64,000 bases of DNA, from positions 1-64,000 of the forward strand of contig SUYX01000004.1 of the NCBI GenBank assembly GCA_015060225.1, read 5' to 3'. The stretch comes from Bacteroidales bacterium. GTDB lineage: Bacteria; Bacteroidota; Bacteroidia; Bacteroidales; UBA932. Below, piece by piece: positions 55,766-63,303 of this stretch (the stretch's first letter is position 1; the number at the start of each line of letters is the position of its first letter). The position numbers and the translations under genes are program-made. The notes beneath the pieces are model-generated. The model had not been told where the DNA came from. It did no database searches and saw nothing but the letters and a program-made list of their open reading frames with translations.

Positions 55766-56842
55766 TTACTTGATTGTAAGCATCTCTACCGGCTGGTCAT
55801 GGGTTTTGTCCAATGGTTCCGCATGGTATGCAACACTGTTAAAATCAATGGCCTTCAGGTCTATGCAGCGGATATTGCTGTTGTACATTGTACGGTAGTA
55901 CAGCATCCTGTTCTGTGTGTCCGAGGCAACGGTAAACTGTGTTGCACTTGGCAAATCTGCAAGAGCCTTTCCCAACTGCTCCTCACTCCCTGAAGGGATG
56001 TCAAAATTGTTGAGGATGTGGAAAGCCTGGGTCACACTTCTTTTGGCTGTTGGCTGCTGCGGTGCAGTAATCTGGAAAAATGCGGCCCTCACAAACCTTG
56101 AAGGTGGTGTGAAGTCGCCAGGTAGCCCCAGCATGCCGCTCCCGTGTCCGAAATTCTTCATCTGCAGCGGTCCAAAAGGGTGCTGAGCCACTGTCCCCGG
56201 CTCAAGATTTATATAATTGTTCAGATTTGTAAGATGCCATTGCAACCCTGGTGAATTGGTGAGAACCCCAAGAGGATTCTCATAGAAATTCATCTTCTCA
56301 TCCACAATTTCCAGCACAATCTGTCTTCCCCCAGGTTCTGTAAACCTCCAATGTACAGTAGAAGAGCGGGGGTCGAGATTCACAACGCGTACATCTGCAA
56401 GAGCCTCCTTTACCTGGTCTACAGAAGAGCATTGTGACAAAACATACTCAACCAACTGGAAATCTGCAAGTGTATTCTCATTGTGCGCAGGATCATATTT
56501 TACATATTTGCCGTAATTTGGAAAATAGAACAGCCCGGCAGAAAGGCCCTTCTCGTTTATCCCTTCCACCATATACTCCTTCTGCTCTACAGCCAAACCT
56601 ACAAATCCGTATTTTGAGGTAAATTTTATACCATTCTGTCCTGTGGGGGTAAGGGACTGCAGATTGCAATTTCTTGGCACTACAACATAAAGTGAATTCA
56701 TCACACTCTCTGCCCATTCAATGGTACGGGCAGCAACAGTAGCCCCGTCTGCGCTTTTTAAAGTAATTCCTGTACAGGCATACGAAGGCACTTGTGCCGC
56801 AATACATATACCTGCTATCAAAGCGGGAAATTTCAATTTCAT
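55766..56842 (-). CDS. Exported choloylglycine-hydrolase-like Ntn hydrolase
   Basis: This 358-residue protein belongs to the linear amide C-N hydrolase group (bile salt hydrolase/penicillin V acylase). A signal peptide (MKLKFPALIAGICIAAQVPSYA) ends right before C23-TGITLKS, so cleavage exposes the nucleophilic cysteine. TIEWAE follows at the position of the family's conserved Arg/Asp region. In-frame start codons upstream (56881) would put 13 charged residues ahead of the signal peptide and are rejected. Whether it acts on bile acids, penicillin or N-acyl-amino acids cannot be told. Confidence 0.88.
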   Translation of the reverse strand: MKLKFPALIAGICIAAQVPSYACTGITLKSADGATVAARTIEWAESVMNSLYVVVPRNCNLQSLTPTGQNGIKFTSKYGFVGLAVEQKEYMVEGINEKGLSAGLFYFPNYGKYVKYDPAHNENTLADFQLVEYVLSQCSSVDQVKEALADVRVVNLDPRSSTVHWRFTEPGGRQIVLEIVDEKMNFYENPLGVLTNSPGLQWHLTNLNNYINLEPGTVAQHPFGPLQMKNFGHGSGMLGLPGDFTPPSRFVRAAFFQITAPQQPTAKRSVTQAFHILNNFDIPSGSEEQLGKALADLPSATQFTVASDTQNRMLYYRTMYNSNIRCIDLKAIDFNSVAYHAEPLDKTHDQPVEMLTIK

Positions 56843-56914
56843 AACATCTTCTTTTAGTGATTTGTATGAATAACAAACCACAAGGAGAAATGTTTTTGCA
56901 TACTTGTATATAAG

Positions 56915-57391
56915 ATGGATATTATGTATCTTTACATAGTATCCCAGAGCTGTACAATAAAAGCCACCTACGGATGGTTTGCAGACGGGAGCAAGTCAAG
57001 TGTGCAGGACAACAACGGCAACGGTTACTATTACATAGGTTCTTTGATATACAGCAACTCAAATCTGGAGAGCACAGACTTCTCGCAGGGAAGGATTGCA
57101 TTGAGTGGCAACACACAGACAATCCACTACCACCACAGGGACCATTTGGGCAGTGTAAGGGCCATAACCAACGGCAGCGGAACAGTTATAGAGCAGAACG
57201 ACTACTACCCGTTTGGAGGAAGACATACATTTGGGCATAATTACCCCCAAATCTCCACCAACCGTTACAAGTTCAACGGCAAGGAGGAGCAAACAATTGG
57301 CAGCCTCTGTCTTGGTGGAATCGACTTTATATCACGAAGGAACTCATTATGGAAATCTATTGAAAAACCATTCAGAAAATGGAATTTATAG
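56915..57391 (+). pseudogene. RHS core fragment (unit A), frameshifted before its toxin part
   Basis: Residues from TKATYGWFADGS onward match other RHS copies here, and the frame carries the RHS end signature HYHHRDHLGSVRAITNG, NDYYPFGG and NRYKFNGKEE. After GKEEQ (about 57293) the reading frame changes: the expected LLDYGARMYD...VDPDGR segment is missing and the frame runs into unrelated residues to 57391, while the toxin-like sequence continues in the +1 frame. The N-terminal 15 residues are not RHS. The gene is 5'-truncated and broken. RHS-like part: 56960-57296. Confidence 0.85.
56960..57177 (+). repeat. RHS direct repeat, copy 1 (218 bp)
   Basis: Without indels this stretch aligns to 60568-60785 at an offset of 3608 bases with few substitutions, and also to the corresponding part of the 62 kb copy. 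It ends at the GGCAG where the other copies switch to a different tail. Confidence 0.88.
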
Positions 57392-57509
57392 AGAATCCGG
57401 AAAAGAGTTTGAAATAAGTGCTTATGGTGTAGACATAAAGCCTCAATATTATAGAAATCGGGTTGCAATACCAAAGATTAAACCTCTAACTATTATAAAT
57501 ATATGGTAA
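57297..57509 (+). pseudogene. HExxH metallopeptidase-like toxin tail, truncated (unit A)
   Basis: In the +1 frame relative to the RHS fragment this encodes about 70 residues, including VESTLYHEGTHYGNLLKNHSE and SGKEFEISAYGVDIK, that match the tail of the intact unit at 59281-59844 (VESVIYHESTHYGN, SGKAFEISVYGEDVK). HEGTH is an HExxH zinc-protease motif. About 60 residues found ahead of this motif in the other copy are missing, and no start codon is present. The following immunity-like gene overlaps its end by 7 bases. Confidence 0.78.
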
Positions 57510-58156
57510 AATTGAATAAATATATATTGATATTACTATTTGTAATATTTGGAATAACCAATGGATTATCTCAACGATACCCTTATCAATATTTATACGA
57601 TTGGACTAACCGTGGAGCCAGTAATAATAATTTATCTATAGAACTGCTATCCGCAGTGATTTCAGATGGTATTTTTATTTTAGAGATGCAATTTATAAAC
57701 AAAATTAATAATGAAATACTGTTGATAAAGCCTGATACATCTATGCTGGAAACAGCAAATGTTATTATCCAAATTTTTACGGAAAAGAATTCGAACTGGA
57801 ATTTTAGAATACATATCAATGGGAATACATCCCAATTGGCACATTTTACTATTGATAATAAAGAGGAAATGTTAGAATTATTGCCAGGAATACCATTGAA
57901 ATACACCTTATGTATTCCCATAGAGAGGTACTCTAAAATCCCTGATAGGAAATGGAAAGATTATCGTGTGAAAATGATTTTGGACTATGAAGAGACTGTA
58001 ATTTCGTCATTAGAACTTATAAATATATTTCTGGGAGTAATCGAATCAAATATCATTAACATAGATATTAAGAATCCGTTCTCATCAGATGATAAGTTTA
58101 TAAATATCGACACATTAGTGTCCGAAACAAATTGTAAAAACTCTTTGAAAAATTGA
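57503..58156 (+). CDS. Exported protein, candidate immunity factor (unit A)
   Basis: This 217-residue protein has a signal peptide (MVKLNKYILILLFVIFGITNGLSQ), then a beta-rich domain of unknown type. It follows the broken toxin tail with a 7-base overlap, the normal placement of an RHS immunity gene. Weak by-eye similarity to the 59828 gene (NNNLSIELLSAV against NNNIDVCLSLDSV, and DYEETVISSLELIN against DYEYGISSLIPLNN) suggests one family for the HExxH toxin. Low GC compared with the RHS parts. Function is inferred from position. Confidence 0.6.
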   Translation: MVKLNKYILILLFVIFGITNGLSQRYPYQYLYDWTNRGASNNNLSIELLSAVISDGIFILEMQFINKINNEILLIKPDTSMLETANVIIQIFTEKNSNWNFRIHINGNTSQLAHFTIDNKEEMLELLPGIPLKYTLCIPIERYSKIPDRKWKDYRVKMILDYEETVISSLELINIFLGVIESNIINIDIKNPFSSDDKFINIDTLVSETNCKNSLKN

Positions 58157-58230
58157 ATATTAGGTAGTTATAGGGGTTTTTGAGTCAACGGATTTGGATT
58201 TATCTTTGCCAGACTAACGTAGAATGGCAT

Positions 58231-58594
58231 ATGCTTAAAGGGAAATACGTGTTCTCTCAGCTTTCCAATCATGAAAGTCTATATTCTTTACGAATCCTCT
58301 GACTATCAGTTCAGTAATAATTGCAGAACTCTATCACAACAGATGATATGAGAAGACCAAGGAAAAAGAAACCAGAAGAGATGACAGAGCTGGAACGTCT
58401 CAGATACGAGAATGAGTGTCTGAGAGCAGAGAACGCTCTGTTAAAAAAAGTGAAAGCCTTAGTAGAAGAAAGAGAAGCCCGTCTCAGAGAGATTGGGCGG
58501 AAGCCATCCAAGAACTAAGGCAGGAACATAATCTCGAGATCCTTCTCGAGAAGACAGGGATGGCCAGGACAACATTCAGTAGTTAGAACAGGAA
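58231..58594 (+). pseudogene. IS3-family transposase remnant (orfA and start of orfB)
   Basis: ATG 58231 opens MLKGKYVFSQLSNHESLYSLRIL, like an IS3 OrfA N-terminus, then stops. A later frame (58324-58518) reads SITTDDMRRPRKKKPEEMTELERLRYENECLRAENALLKKVKALVEE..., the OrfA C-terminal coiled coil. The run A AAA AAA G at 58443-58450 fits the slippery site for -1 frameshifting. The OrfB N-terminus (AIQELRQEHNLEILLEKTGMARTTF, overlapping frame) ends at a TAG at about 58588. Most of orfB is gone, so the element is dead. Confidence 0.8.
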
Positions 58595-58670
58595 GTTCTC
58601 ATGGTACTCCAACCATTGAAATCCAATTTAAAAATAAAATTAAAAATAATATAAAAATAAGGTATATAAA

Positions 58671-59111
58671 ATGAAATACGGAATAATGACACCTTTATTG
58701 ACAAACCCGGAACTGGGAGAATATGAAATAATTGATTGCAATCTCACATATAATCTACCGGGACCGGGCAGTGAACTTCATATAAAGTATATTTATAAAG
58801 ATAATACAATAGAATTCATTTTTAAAGATAGCGTATTATCATACAGGATGGCTCCATTATTGCACTTACATAAATATATATCAATTTATAATATAGATGA
58901 TCATATTTCGAAGCAATTCCCTAACAGAATATTTCCATTATACGAAATAACTGGAAAATCTGCTTATTTGGAGTGGCTTTTGAGTGCAGGGAGTGATGTG
59001 ATGATGACTGAAAGAGAGATCAATGAAGTTAAGCACTTTATTTTTGCAGATGATGATATTTATATTGAAGTTTTATCAACAGAAAATCCAATGATAAAGG
59101 GGCTGAATTAA
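58671..59111 (+). CDS. Hypothetical protein, orphan in RHS array
   Basis: This 146-residue protein has no signal peptide and no family I recognise. It has a beta-rich first half (GEYEIIDCNLTYNLPG, LHIKYIYKDNTIEFIFKDS) and a helical second half. It is AT-rich like the immunity-like genes, preceded by a very AT-rich 50-base leader and followed by a hairpin. It could be the immunity gene of a unit whose toxin was lost when the IS3 element entered or left, or cargo. Only position supports that. Confidence 0.5.
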   Translation: MKYGIMTPLLTNPELGEYEIIDCNLTYNLPGPGSELHIKYIYKDNTIEFIFKDSVLSYRMAPLLHLHKYISIYNIDDHISKQFPNRIFPLYEITGKSAYLEWLLSAGSDVMMTEREINEVKHFIFADDDIYIEVLSTENPMIKGLN

Positions 59112-59159
59112 GCAAAACACCCTTATGTAGCGGTTGTTTTGACATGAACCCCAAAAGCT

Positions 59160-59211
59160 AAAAATCACACCTCGTGGAATTACTCAACGAGGGCAGATTT
59201 TTATATCGGGA
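59160..59211 (+). terminator. Hairpin after the 58671 gene, terminator-like
   Basis: CCTCGT pairs with ACGAGG around an 11-base loop. An outer AAAAATC / GATTTTT pair extends it, and the T-run falls at the end. It lies 50 bases after the stop codon. Confidence 0.55.
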
Positions 59212-59280
59212 CTATACTCACCCACGGTCAGGGGGGGCAACTGTCGTATAATTTCATTAACTTGCCAAGTGTGGTGAGCG

Positions 59281-59844
59281 GTGCTTCTTGACTTGTTGGA
59301 TTATGGTGCAAGAATGTATAACACAAAGACCGCCCGTTGGCTGGTACAAGATCCTTTGGCGGAGAAATATTACTCTGTTAGCGCTTATAACTATTGTGTG
59401 AATAATCCTGTGATGTTTGTGGATCCGGATGGAAGGTTTGTTTTAGACGAAAGAACAGAGAAAAAATATCCCGCACTTGCAGCATATTTAAGAAATATGT
59501 TAAATGAATGGGAGAATAATGGTGTTATAAGATTAGATATAAACAATGTAGCTCCTGTTTTAGAAAATGCCAGAACAAGGGAAGATTATTTAGCGGGTAA
59601 ATTATTTGTTGAATCGGTTATATACCACGAATCCACGCATTATGGTAATGCATTAATTAATAAAAATAGAAATGGAAGCTTTGAAGAATCTGGTAAAGCT
59701 TTTGAAATCAGTGTGTATGGAGAAGATGTAAAACATGATAATTATAAGCGTATTTATAATCATACATCAGTATTGACTATATTGCCAAAAATAAAAACTA
59801 CACTAAATTTAAAACCGATTATTACATATGGGCAAAATCCTTAA
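59281..59844 (+). CDS. RHS C-terminal fragment with HExxH metallopeptidase-like tail (unit C)
   Basis: Residues 5-51 are a clean RHS-core end: LLDYGARMYNTKTARWLVQDPLAEKYYSVS..., finishing NNPVMFVDPDG. After this boundary comes a tail of about 135 residues with HESTH at 116-120 and E142 in GKAFE as a possible third ligand, as in zinc metallopeptidases. It begins at a GTG with no promoter, and a scrap of RHS (GGQLSYNFINLPSVVSG, 59228-59280, other frame) precedes it. It is therefore a 5'-truncated toxin module, probably silent. The immunity-like gene overlaps its end by 17 bases. Confidence 0.75.
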   Translation: MLLDLLDYGARMYNTKTARWLVQDPLAEKYYSVSAYNYCVNNPVMFVDPDGRFVLDERTEKKYPALAAYLRNMLNEWENNGVIRLDINNVAPVLENARTREDYLAGKLFVESVIYHESTHYGNALINKNRNGSFEESGKAFEISVYGEDVKHDNYKRIYNHTSVLTILPKIKTTLNLKPIITYGQNP

Positions 59845-60457
59845 CTATTTTACACTCGTTATGCTCTTCATATTAGCCAAGAGTATTGGTGCTTCATCAC
59901 CAGGTAGTAGAAATATTGACTTGAGAGATACGACCCATATTTATAGAATATGGGATACCTATCTTAATGATTCCACTTACTATTATGAACCGCATAATAA
60001 TAATATAGATGTTTGTTTATCATTGGATAGTGTTGGATTTAAGAATGATTCAACATTTATAATATATGCTACCATTATGAATTTAACTGATAAAAAAATA
60101 TGTGTGATTAATTTATATCATGACAATTATGATTTTGAGGCACAGATATTAAGAGCAAATTTTATATCCAATAACCAAAGAAGAGAATATGTTAAAACGG
60201 ATAGCGAAGGTCGTTTTAGACTGGCACAGCATGACTCATTTATTGTTAAATCTGAACAAGATATTTCATATATTATGCCCTATGATAAATTGCATTTAAT
60301 ATACAAGATTCATGATAAAGAAATAAAAAGCTATGTTAAATCCTCTAAATACTTACAAATCGCTATTGACTATGAATATGGAATTTCATCGTTAATCCCA
60401 TTGAACAATATTGTCTTCAAATACTTGGAATCAAATTATTGCAAACTAGGGAGTTAG
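59828..60457 (+). CDS. Exported protein, candidate immunity factor (unit C)
   Basis: This 209-residue protein has a signal peptide (MGKILNYFTLVMLFILAKSIGA) and a predicted periplasmic beta-rich domain. Its start overlaps the toxin stop by 17 bases, suggesting translational coupling. Weak similarity to the 57503 gene, which also follows an HExxH tail, supports a shared partner. Its export implies the toxin would be neutralised outside the cytoplasm. Confidence 0.6.
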   Translation: MGKILNYFTLVMLFILAKSIGASSPGSRNIDLRDTTHIYRIWDTYLNDSTYYYEPHNNNIDVCLSLDSVGFKNDSTFIIYATIMNLTDKKICVINLYHDNYDFEAQILRANFISNNQRREYVKTDSEGRFRLAQHDSFIVKSEQDISYIMPYDKLHLIYKIHDKEIKSYVKSSKYLQIAIDYEYGISSLIPLNNIVFKYLESNYCKLGS

Positions 60458-61359
60458 GTATAACATCGTGTTATTTCTTCCAAAGCTACTGCTTGTCTGG
60501 AGGAAACTTGCAGATAACCTATAATATTCTTAACTTGCCACAGAAAGTGACGCAAGGGGGAGCCACCAAAGCCACCTACGGATGGTTTGCGGACGGGAGT
60601 AAGTCAAGTGCGCAGGACAACAACAGCAACGGTTACTATTACATAGGTTCTTTGATATGCAGCAACTCAAATCTGGAGAGCACAGATTTCTCGCAGGGAA
60701 GGATTGCATTGAGTGGCAACACACAGACAATCCACTACCACCACAGGGACCATCTGGGAAGTGTAAGGGCCATAACCAATGGCAGAATAATTAATAGGAT
60801 AAAAGATAAAACTCAAGACGCTTTTTATATAGTTGAAAAGGATTCAGAAGGAAATTATCAAAGAGTGTTCAGTACAGACGAAAATGGCAATAAAGTGTAT
60901 GAATCTATTTCATTTGACTATGGAACTATAGAGTCTCAGAGAAATATCATATATTCTCCAGATAATAAAACAACTGATTTGATAGATATTTATAAAGTTC
61001 GAGGAGATGATAATGGAATGAATTTATTCAGATTTTTTGCAGATAATATGACCAATAGTCCTTCAAAGTTAGAATTCAGCCTTGCACAAACTGGCATAAA
61101 AGGAAATAAAGGTCTTAATTTTGTAACAACTTCGCATGAGAGTTCGAGGGAAAGTGGAATGGGGCTGCTAATTAAAGGCCAATTACAAAATGGATATACT
61201 ATAAGAATGTTAATGCATAGTCATCCCGAGAAGATTGGACCTAGTGGCAAAGATCTTGAATTTTCATCTGTAGTAACTAAAATGATGCTATATAATAAGT
61301 TAGTAGTTCCAGAGTTTATGATATATCATTCAGTTTTAAAAATATTGATAAATTTTTAA
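60439..61359 (+). CDS. RHS fragment with JAB/JAMM-like toxin tail (unit D)
   Basis: Residues 20-115 are RHS repeat (SGGNLQITYNILNLPQ...HLGSVRAITNG). The sequence then jumps directly to a lead (RIINRIKDKTQDAF) and a tail with FRFFADN, EFSLAQTG and the metal motif HSHPEKIGPSGKD (H260, H262, S269, D272), an HxHx(6)SxxD version of the JAMM isopeptidase site with E212 as likely acid. This agrees with JAB-like polymorphic toxins. The usual RHS core end (DYYPFG...DPDG) is deleted. Only a TTG start exists, inside the previous gene, so it is probably not expressed alone. Confidence 0.75.
   Translation: MQTRELGITSCYFFQSYCLSGGNLQITYNILNLPQKVTQGGATKATYGWFADGSKSSAQDNNSNGYYYIGSLICSNSNLESTDFSQGRIALSGNTQTIHYHHRDHLGSVRAITNGRIINRIKDKTQDAFYIVEKDSEGNYQRVFSTDENGNKVYESISFDYGTIESQRNIIYSPDNKTTDLIDIYKVRGDDNGMNLFRFFADNMTNSPSKLEFSLAQTGIKGNKGLNFVTTSHESSRESGMGLLIKGQLQNGYTIRMLMHSHPEKIGPSGKDLEFSSVVTKMMLYNKLVVPEFMIYHSVLKILINF
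60507..61107 (+). repeat. Long direct repeat, copy 1 (RHS plus JAB lead)
   Basis: It aligns to 62062-62662 at a constant offset of 1555 bases over 601 bases without indels. The RHS half shows scattered substitutions. The JAB-lead half after about 60760 is almost identical. The two diverge abruptly after GGAAAT at 61107. Confidence 0.92.
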
Positions 61360-61369
61360 TTGAAAATCA

Positions 61370-61948
61370 ATGAAAAAAATAATATTGATTATAACTATAT
61401 TGACAGTAACTGCAATTTGTTCTATTGCTCAAAAGTACTCTGACGTTACAAATATAAAGTATCTGAACGAAGTAACGTTTGTTAACGACTCTGTTGCCTC
61501 TCAACTTGAAGAGATAGTCTTTAAAAAAAATCCCAAGTTTGCAAAAAATGTGGAAAAATATAAATATATCAGTATACGTCGTATAAGTTCTGGAGGATAT
61601 TATGAAAAAAAAGGGAATGATATATACTATGTGAGAGACTCGATAAAGCCTGATTTACAGCAATACACTTTAGATATGAGTAATTATAAATATTTAAGTC
61701 TCAATCCAGTAGGTTATTTTTATATGAACGGATATTATTTCTTTATTCATGATACATTGCCAAACTTCGTAAAACGTTCAGAAGTAAAGAAACGATTCTC
61801 TGAAACATTGAAAGTGGATTCTGGATTCCCCATCATTAACGAAGATGATGAACCGCATGTGATAGTACAGTATGAGAATTCTTCAATTATAGATGTAGTA
61901 TATTTTACAGGTGAATATCCACCACCGGATATCAAACTGGAAAACTGA
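61370..61948 (+). CDS. Exported protein, candidate immunity to JAB-like toxin (unit D)
   Basis: This 192-residue protein has a signal peptide (MKKIILIITILTVTAICSIAQ). It is paralogous to the 62738 gene: QKYSDVTNIKYLNEVTF / QKYITVTSNVDVNMVSF, KYKYISI / NYKYISL, PVGYFYMNGYYFFIHDTLPNF / PVGYVLINKRYLFVYEKLPSF, and a C-terminal INEDDEP / TDEDDTP. It lies 10 bases after the JAB-tailed unit. An immunity role is inferred from position and from the repeated pairing. Confidence 0.65.
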   Translation: MKKIILIITILTVTAICSIAQKYSDVTNIKYLNEVTFVNDSVASQLEEIVFKKNPKFAKNVEKYKYISIRRISSGGYYEKKGNDIYYVRDSIKPDLQQYTLDMSNYKYLSLNPVGYFYMNGYYFFIHDTLPNFVKRSEVKKRFSETLKVDSGFPIINEDDEPHVIVQYENSSIIDVVYFTGEYPPPDIKLEN

Positions 61949-61954
61949 TCATAA

Positions 61955-62725
61955 GCCGCATACAAACAGTATGATACCAGATGCAAACTCCTTACAGAGA
62001 CAACCAGGATAAACAACGGCGCAGTAGCCACGGTAACATATGCCTCCGACGGCCTGAAAAACTTGCAGATAACCTACAATATCCTTAACTTGCCACAGAA
62101 AGTGACGCAAGGGGGAGCCACCAAAGCCACCTACGGATGGTTTGCAGACGTGAGCAAGTACAGCACGCTGGATAATGCAGGCAACGGATACCACTACATA
62201 GGTTCTTTGATATACAGCAACTCAAATCTGGAGAGCACAGATTTTTCGCAGGGAAGGATAACATTGAGCGGAGGTTCCCAAACAATCCACTACCACCACA
62301 AAGACCACTTGGGTAGTGTAAGGGCCATAACCAATGGCAGAATAATTAATAGGATAAAAGATAAAACTCAAGACGCTTTTTATATAGTTGAAAAGGATTC
62401 AGAAGGAAATTATCAAAGAGTGTTCAGTACAGACGAAAATGGCAATAAAGTGTATGAATCTATTTCATTTGACTATGGAACTATAGAGTCTCAGAGAAAT
62501 ATCACATATTCTCCAGATAATAAAACAACTGATTTGATAGATATTTATAAAGTTCGAGGAGATGATAATGGAATGAATTTATTCAGATTTTTTGCAGATC
62601 ATATTACCAATAGTCCTTCAAAGGTAGAATTCAGCCTGGCACAAACTGGCATAAAAGGAAATTACCAATACCTGAATTTTATATATATTTCACGCCAAGA
62701 AGGACTTTTGGCACTTATTAATTAA
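61955..62725 (+). pseudogene. RHS fragment with JAB lead but altered, JAMM-less tail (unit E)
   Basis: An open frame without a normal start runs from 61955 after an in-frame TAA, beginning AAYKQYDTRC...NNGAVATVTYASDGLKNLQITYN, an RHS fragment with somewhat more N-terminal sequence than unit D. The first available start is TTG 62063. It is near-identical to unit D through FSLAQTGIKGN, then switches to YQYLNFIYISRQEGLLALIN and stops. The JAMM residues are absent. It may be an inactive toxin or one with a different short tail. Confidence 0.72.
62062..62662 (+). repeat. Long direct repeat, copy 2 (RHS plus JAB lead)
   Basis: It is the partner of 60507-61107 at an offset of 1555 bases. Both sit just after an immunity-like gene and in the same orientation, so recombination between them would delete or duplicate one toxin/immunity pair. 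Confidence 0.92.
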
Positions 62726-62737
62726 TAATGTAATAAT

Positions 62738-63235
62738 ATGAAGATAATAAGATGTTTTCTATTGCTTTTATTTTCTTGTATAACAATAGATATGTTATCG
62801 CAAAAATACATAACAGTAACATCTAATGTTGATGTTAATATGGTATCTTTTAAAAATAAAGATGTTGAGCAAGAACTTATAACAAGCATTTTTGATAATG
62901 CTCCTGATGATTTTATAAAGGAACTTAAAAATTATAAATATATTTCTTTGAGCCCGAGTCTAAATAACAATAATGAGTGGATATGCAGGCTAACCAACCG
63001 CATAGACATAAGGAGAAGACCGCCCGTAGGCTATGTTCTTATAAACAAACGTTATTTATTTGTATACGAAAAACTTCCTTCTTTTATGAGTTATCTGGAG
63101 AACAAACAAAATTTTGTAGAGTCAGATATAATACAATCTTCTGGATGGTGGTCTGTAACAGACGAAGATGATACTCCTGGCATAAAGTTCAAGATTATAA
63201 ATAATTTAATTACTGATATTGAATATTTCTTCTAA
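62738..63235 (+). CDS. Exported protein, candidate immunity to JAB-like toxin (unit E)
   Basis: This 165-residue protein has a signal peptide (MKIIRCFLLLLFSCITIDMLSQ). It is a shorter paralogue of the 61370 gene with the same order of motifs (see that entry) but lacking about 25 central residues. It lies 12 bases after unit E. The gene is intact although its toxin seems to have lost the JAMM motif, consistent with an immunity role kept for protection against kin. Confidence 0.65.
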   Translation: MKIIRCFLLLLFSCITIDMLSQKYITVTSNVDVNMVSFKNKDVEQELITSIFDNAPDDFIKELKNYKYISLSPSLNNNNEWICRLTNRIDIRRRPPVGYVLINKRYLFVYEKLPSFMSYLENKQNFVESDIIQSSGWWSVTDEDDTPGIKFKIINNLITDIEYFF

Positions 63236-63303
63236 ATTTCAATTGATCGTAAAATAATAATTATCCGATTTGAATTTACCTCGCAAGGAAATATGGTGGT
63301 TGT

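Noticed and set aside
59228-59280. Separate small gene ahead of the 59281 unit
   Set aside because: The 17-residue RHS-like stretch stops at once and is in a different frame from the following fragment; it is a deletion scrap.
60439-60497. A genuine start region for the JAB-tailed RHS gene
   Set aside because: The only upstream start is a TTG inside the preceding gene, with no ribosome-binding site or promoter; the RHS homology begins mid-repeat, so it is a truncated cassette.
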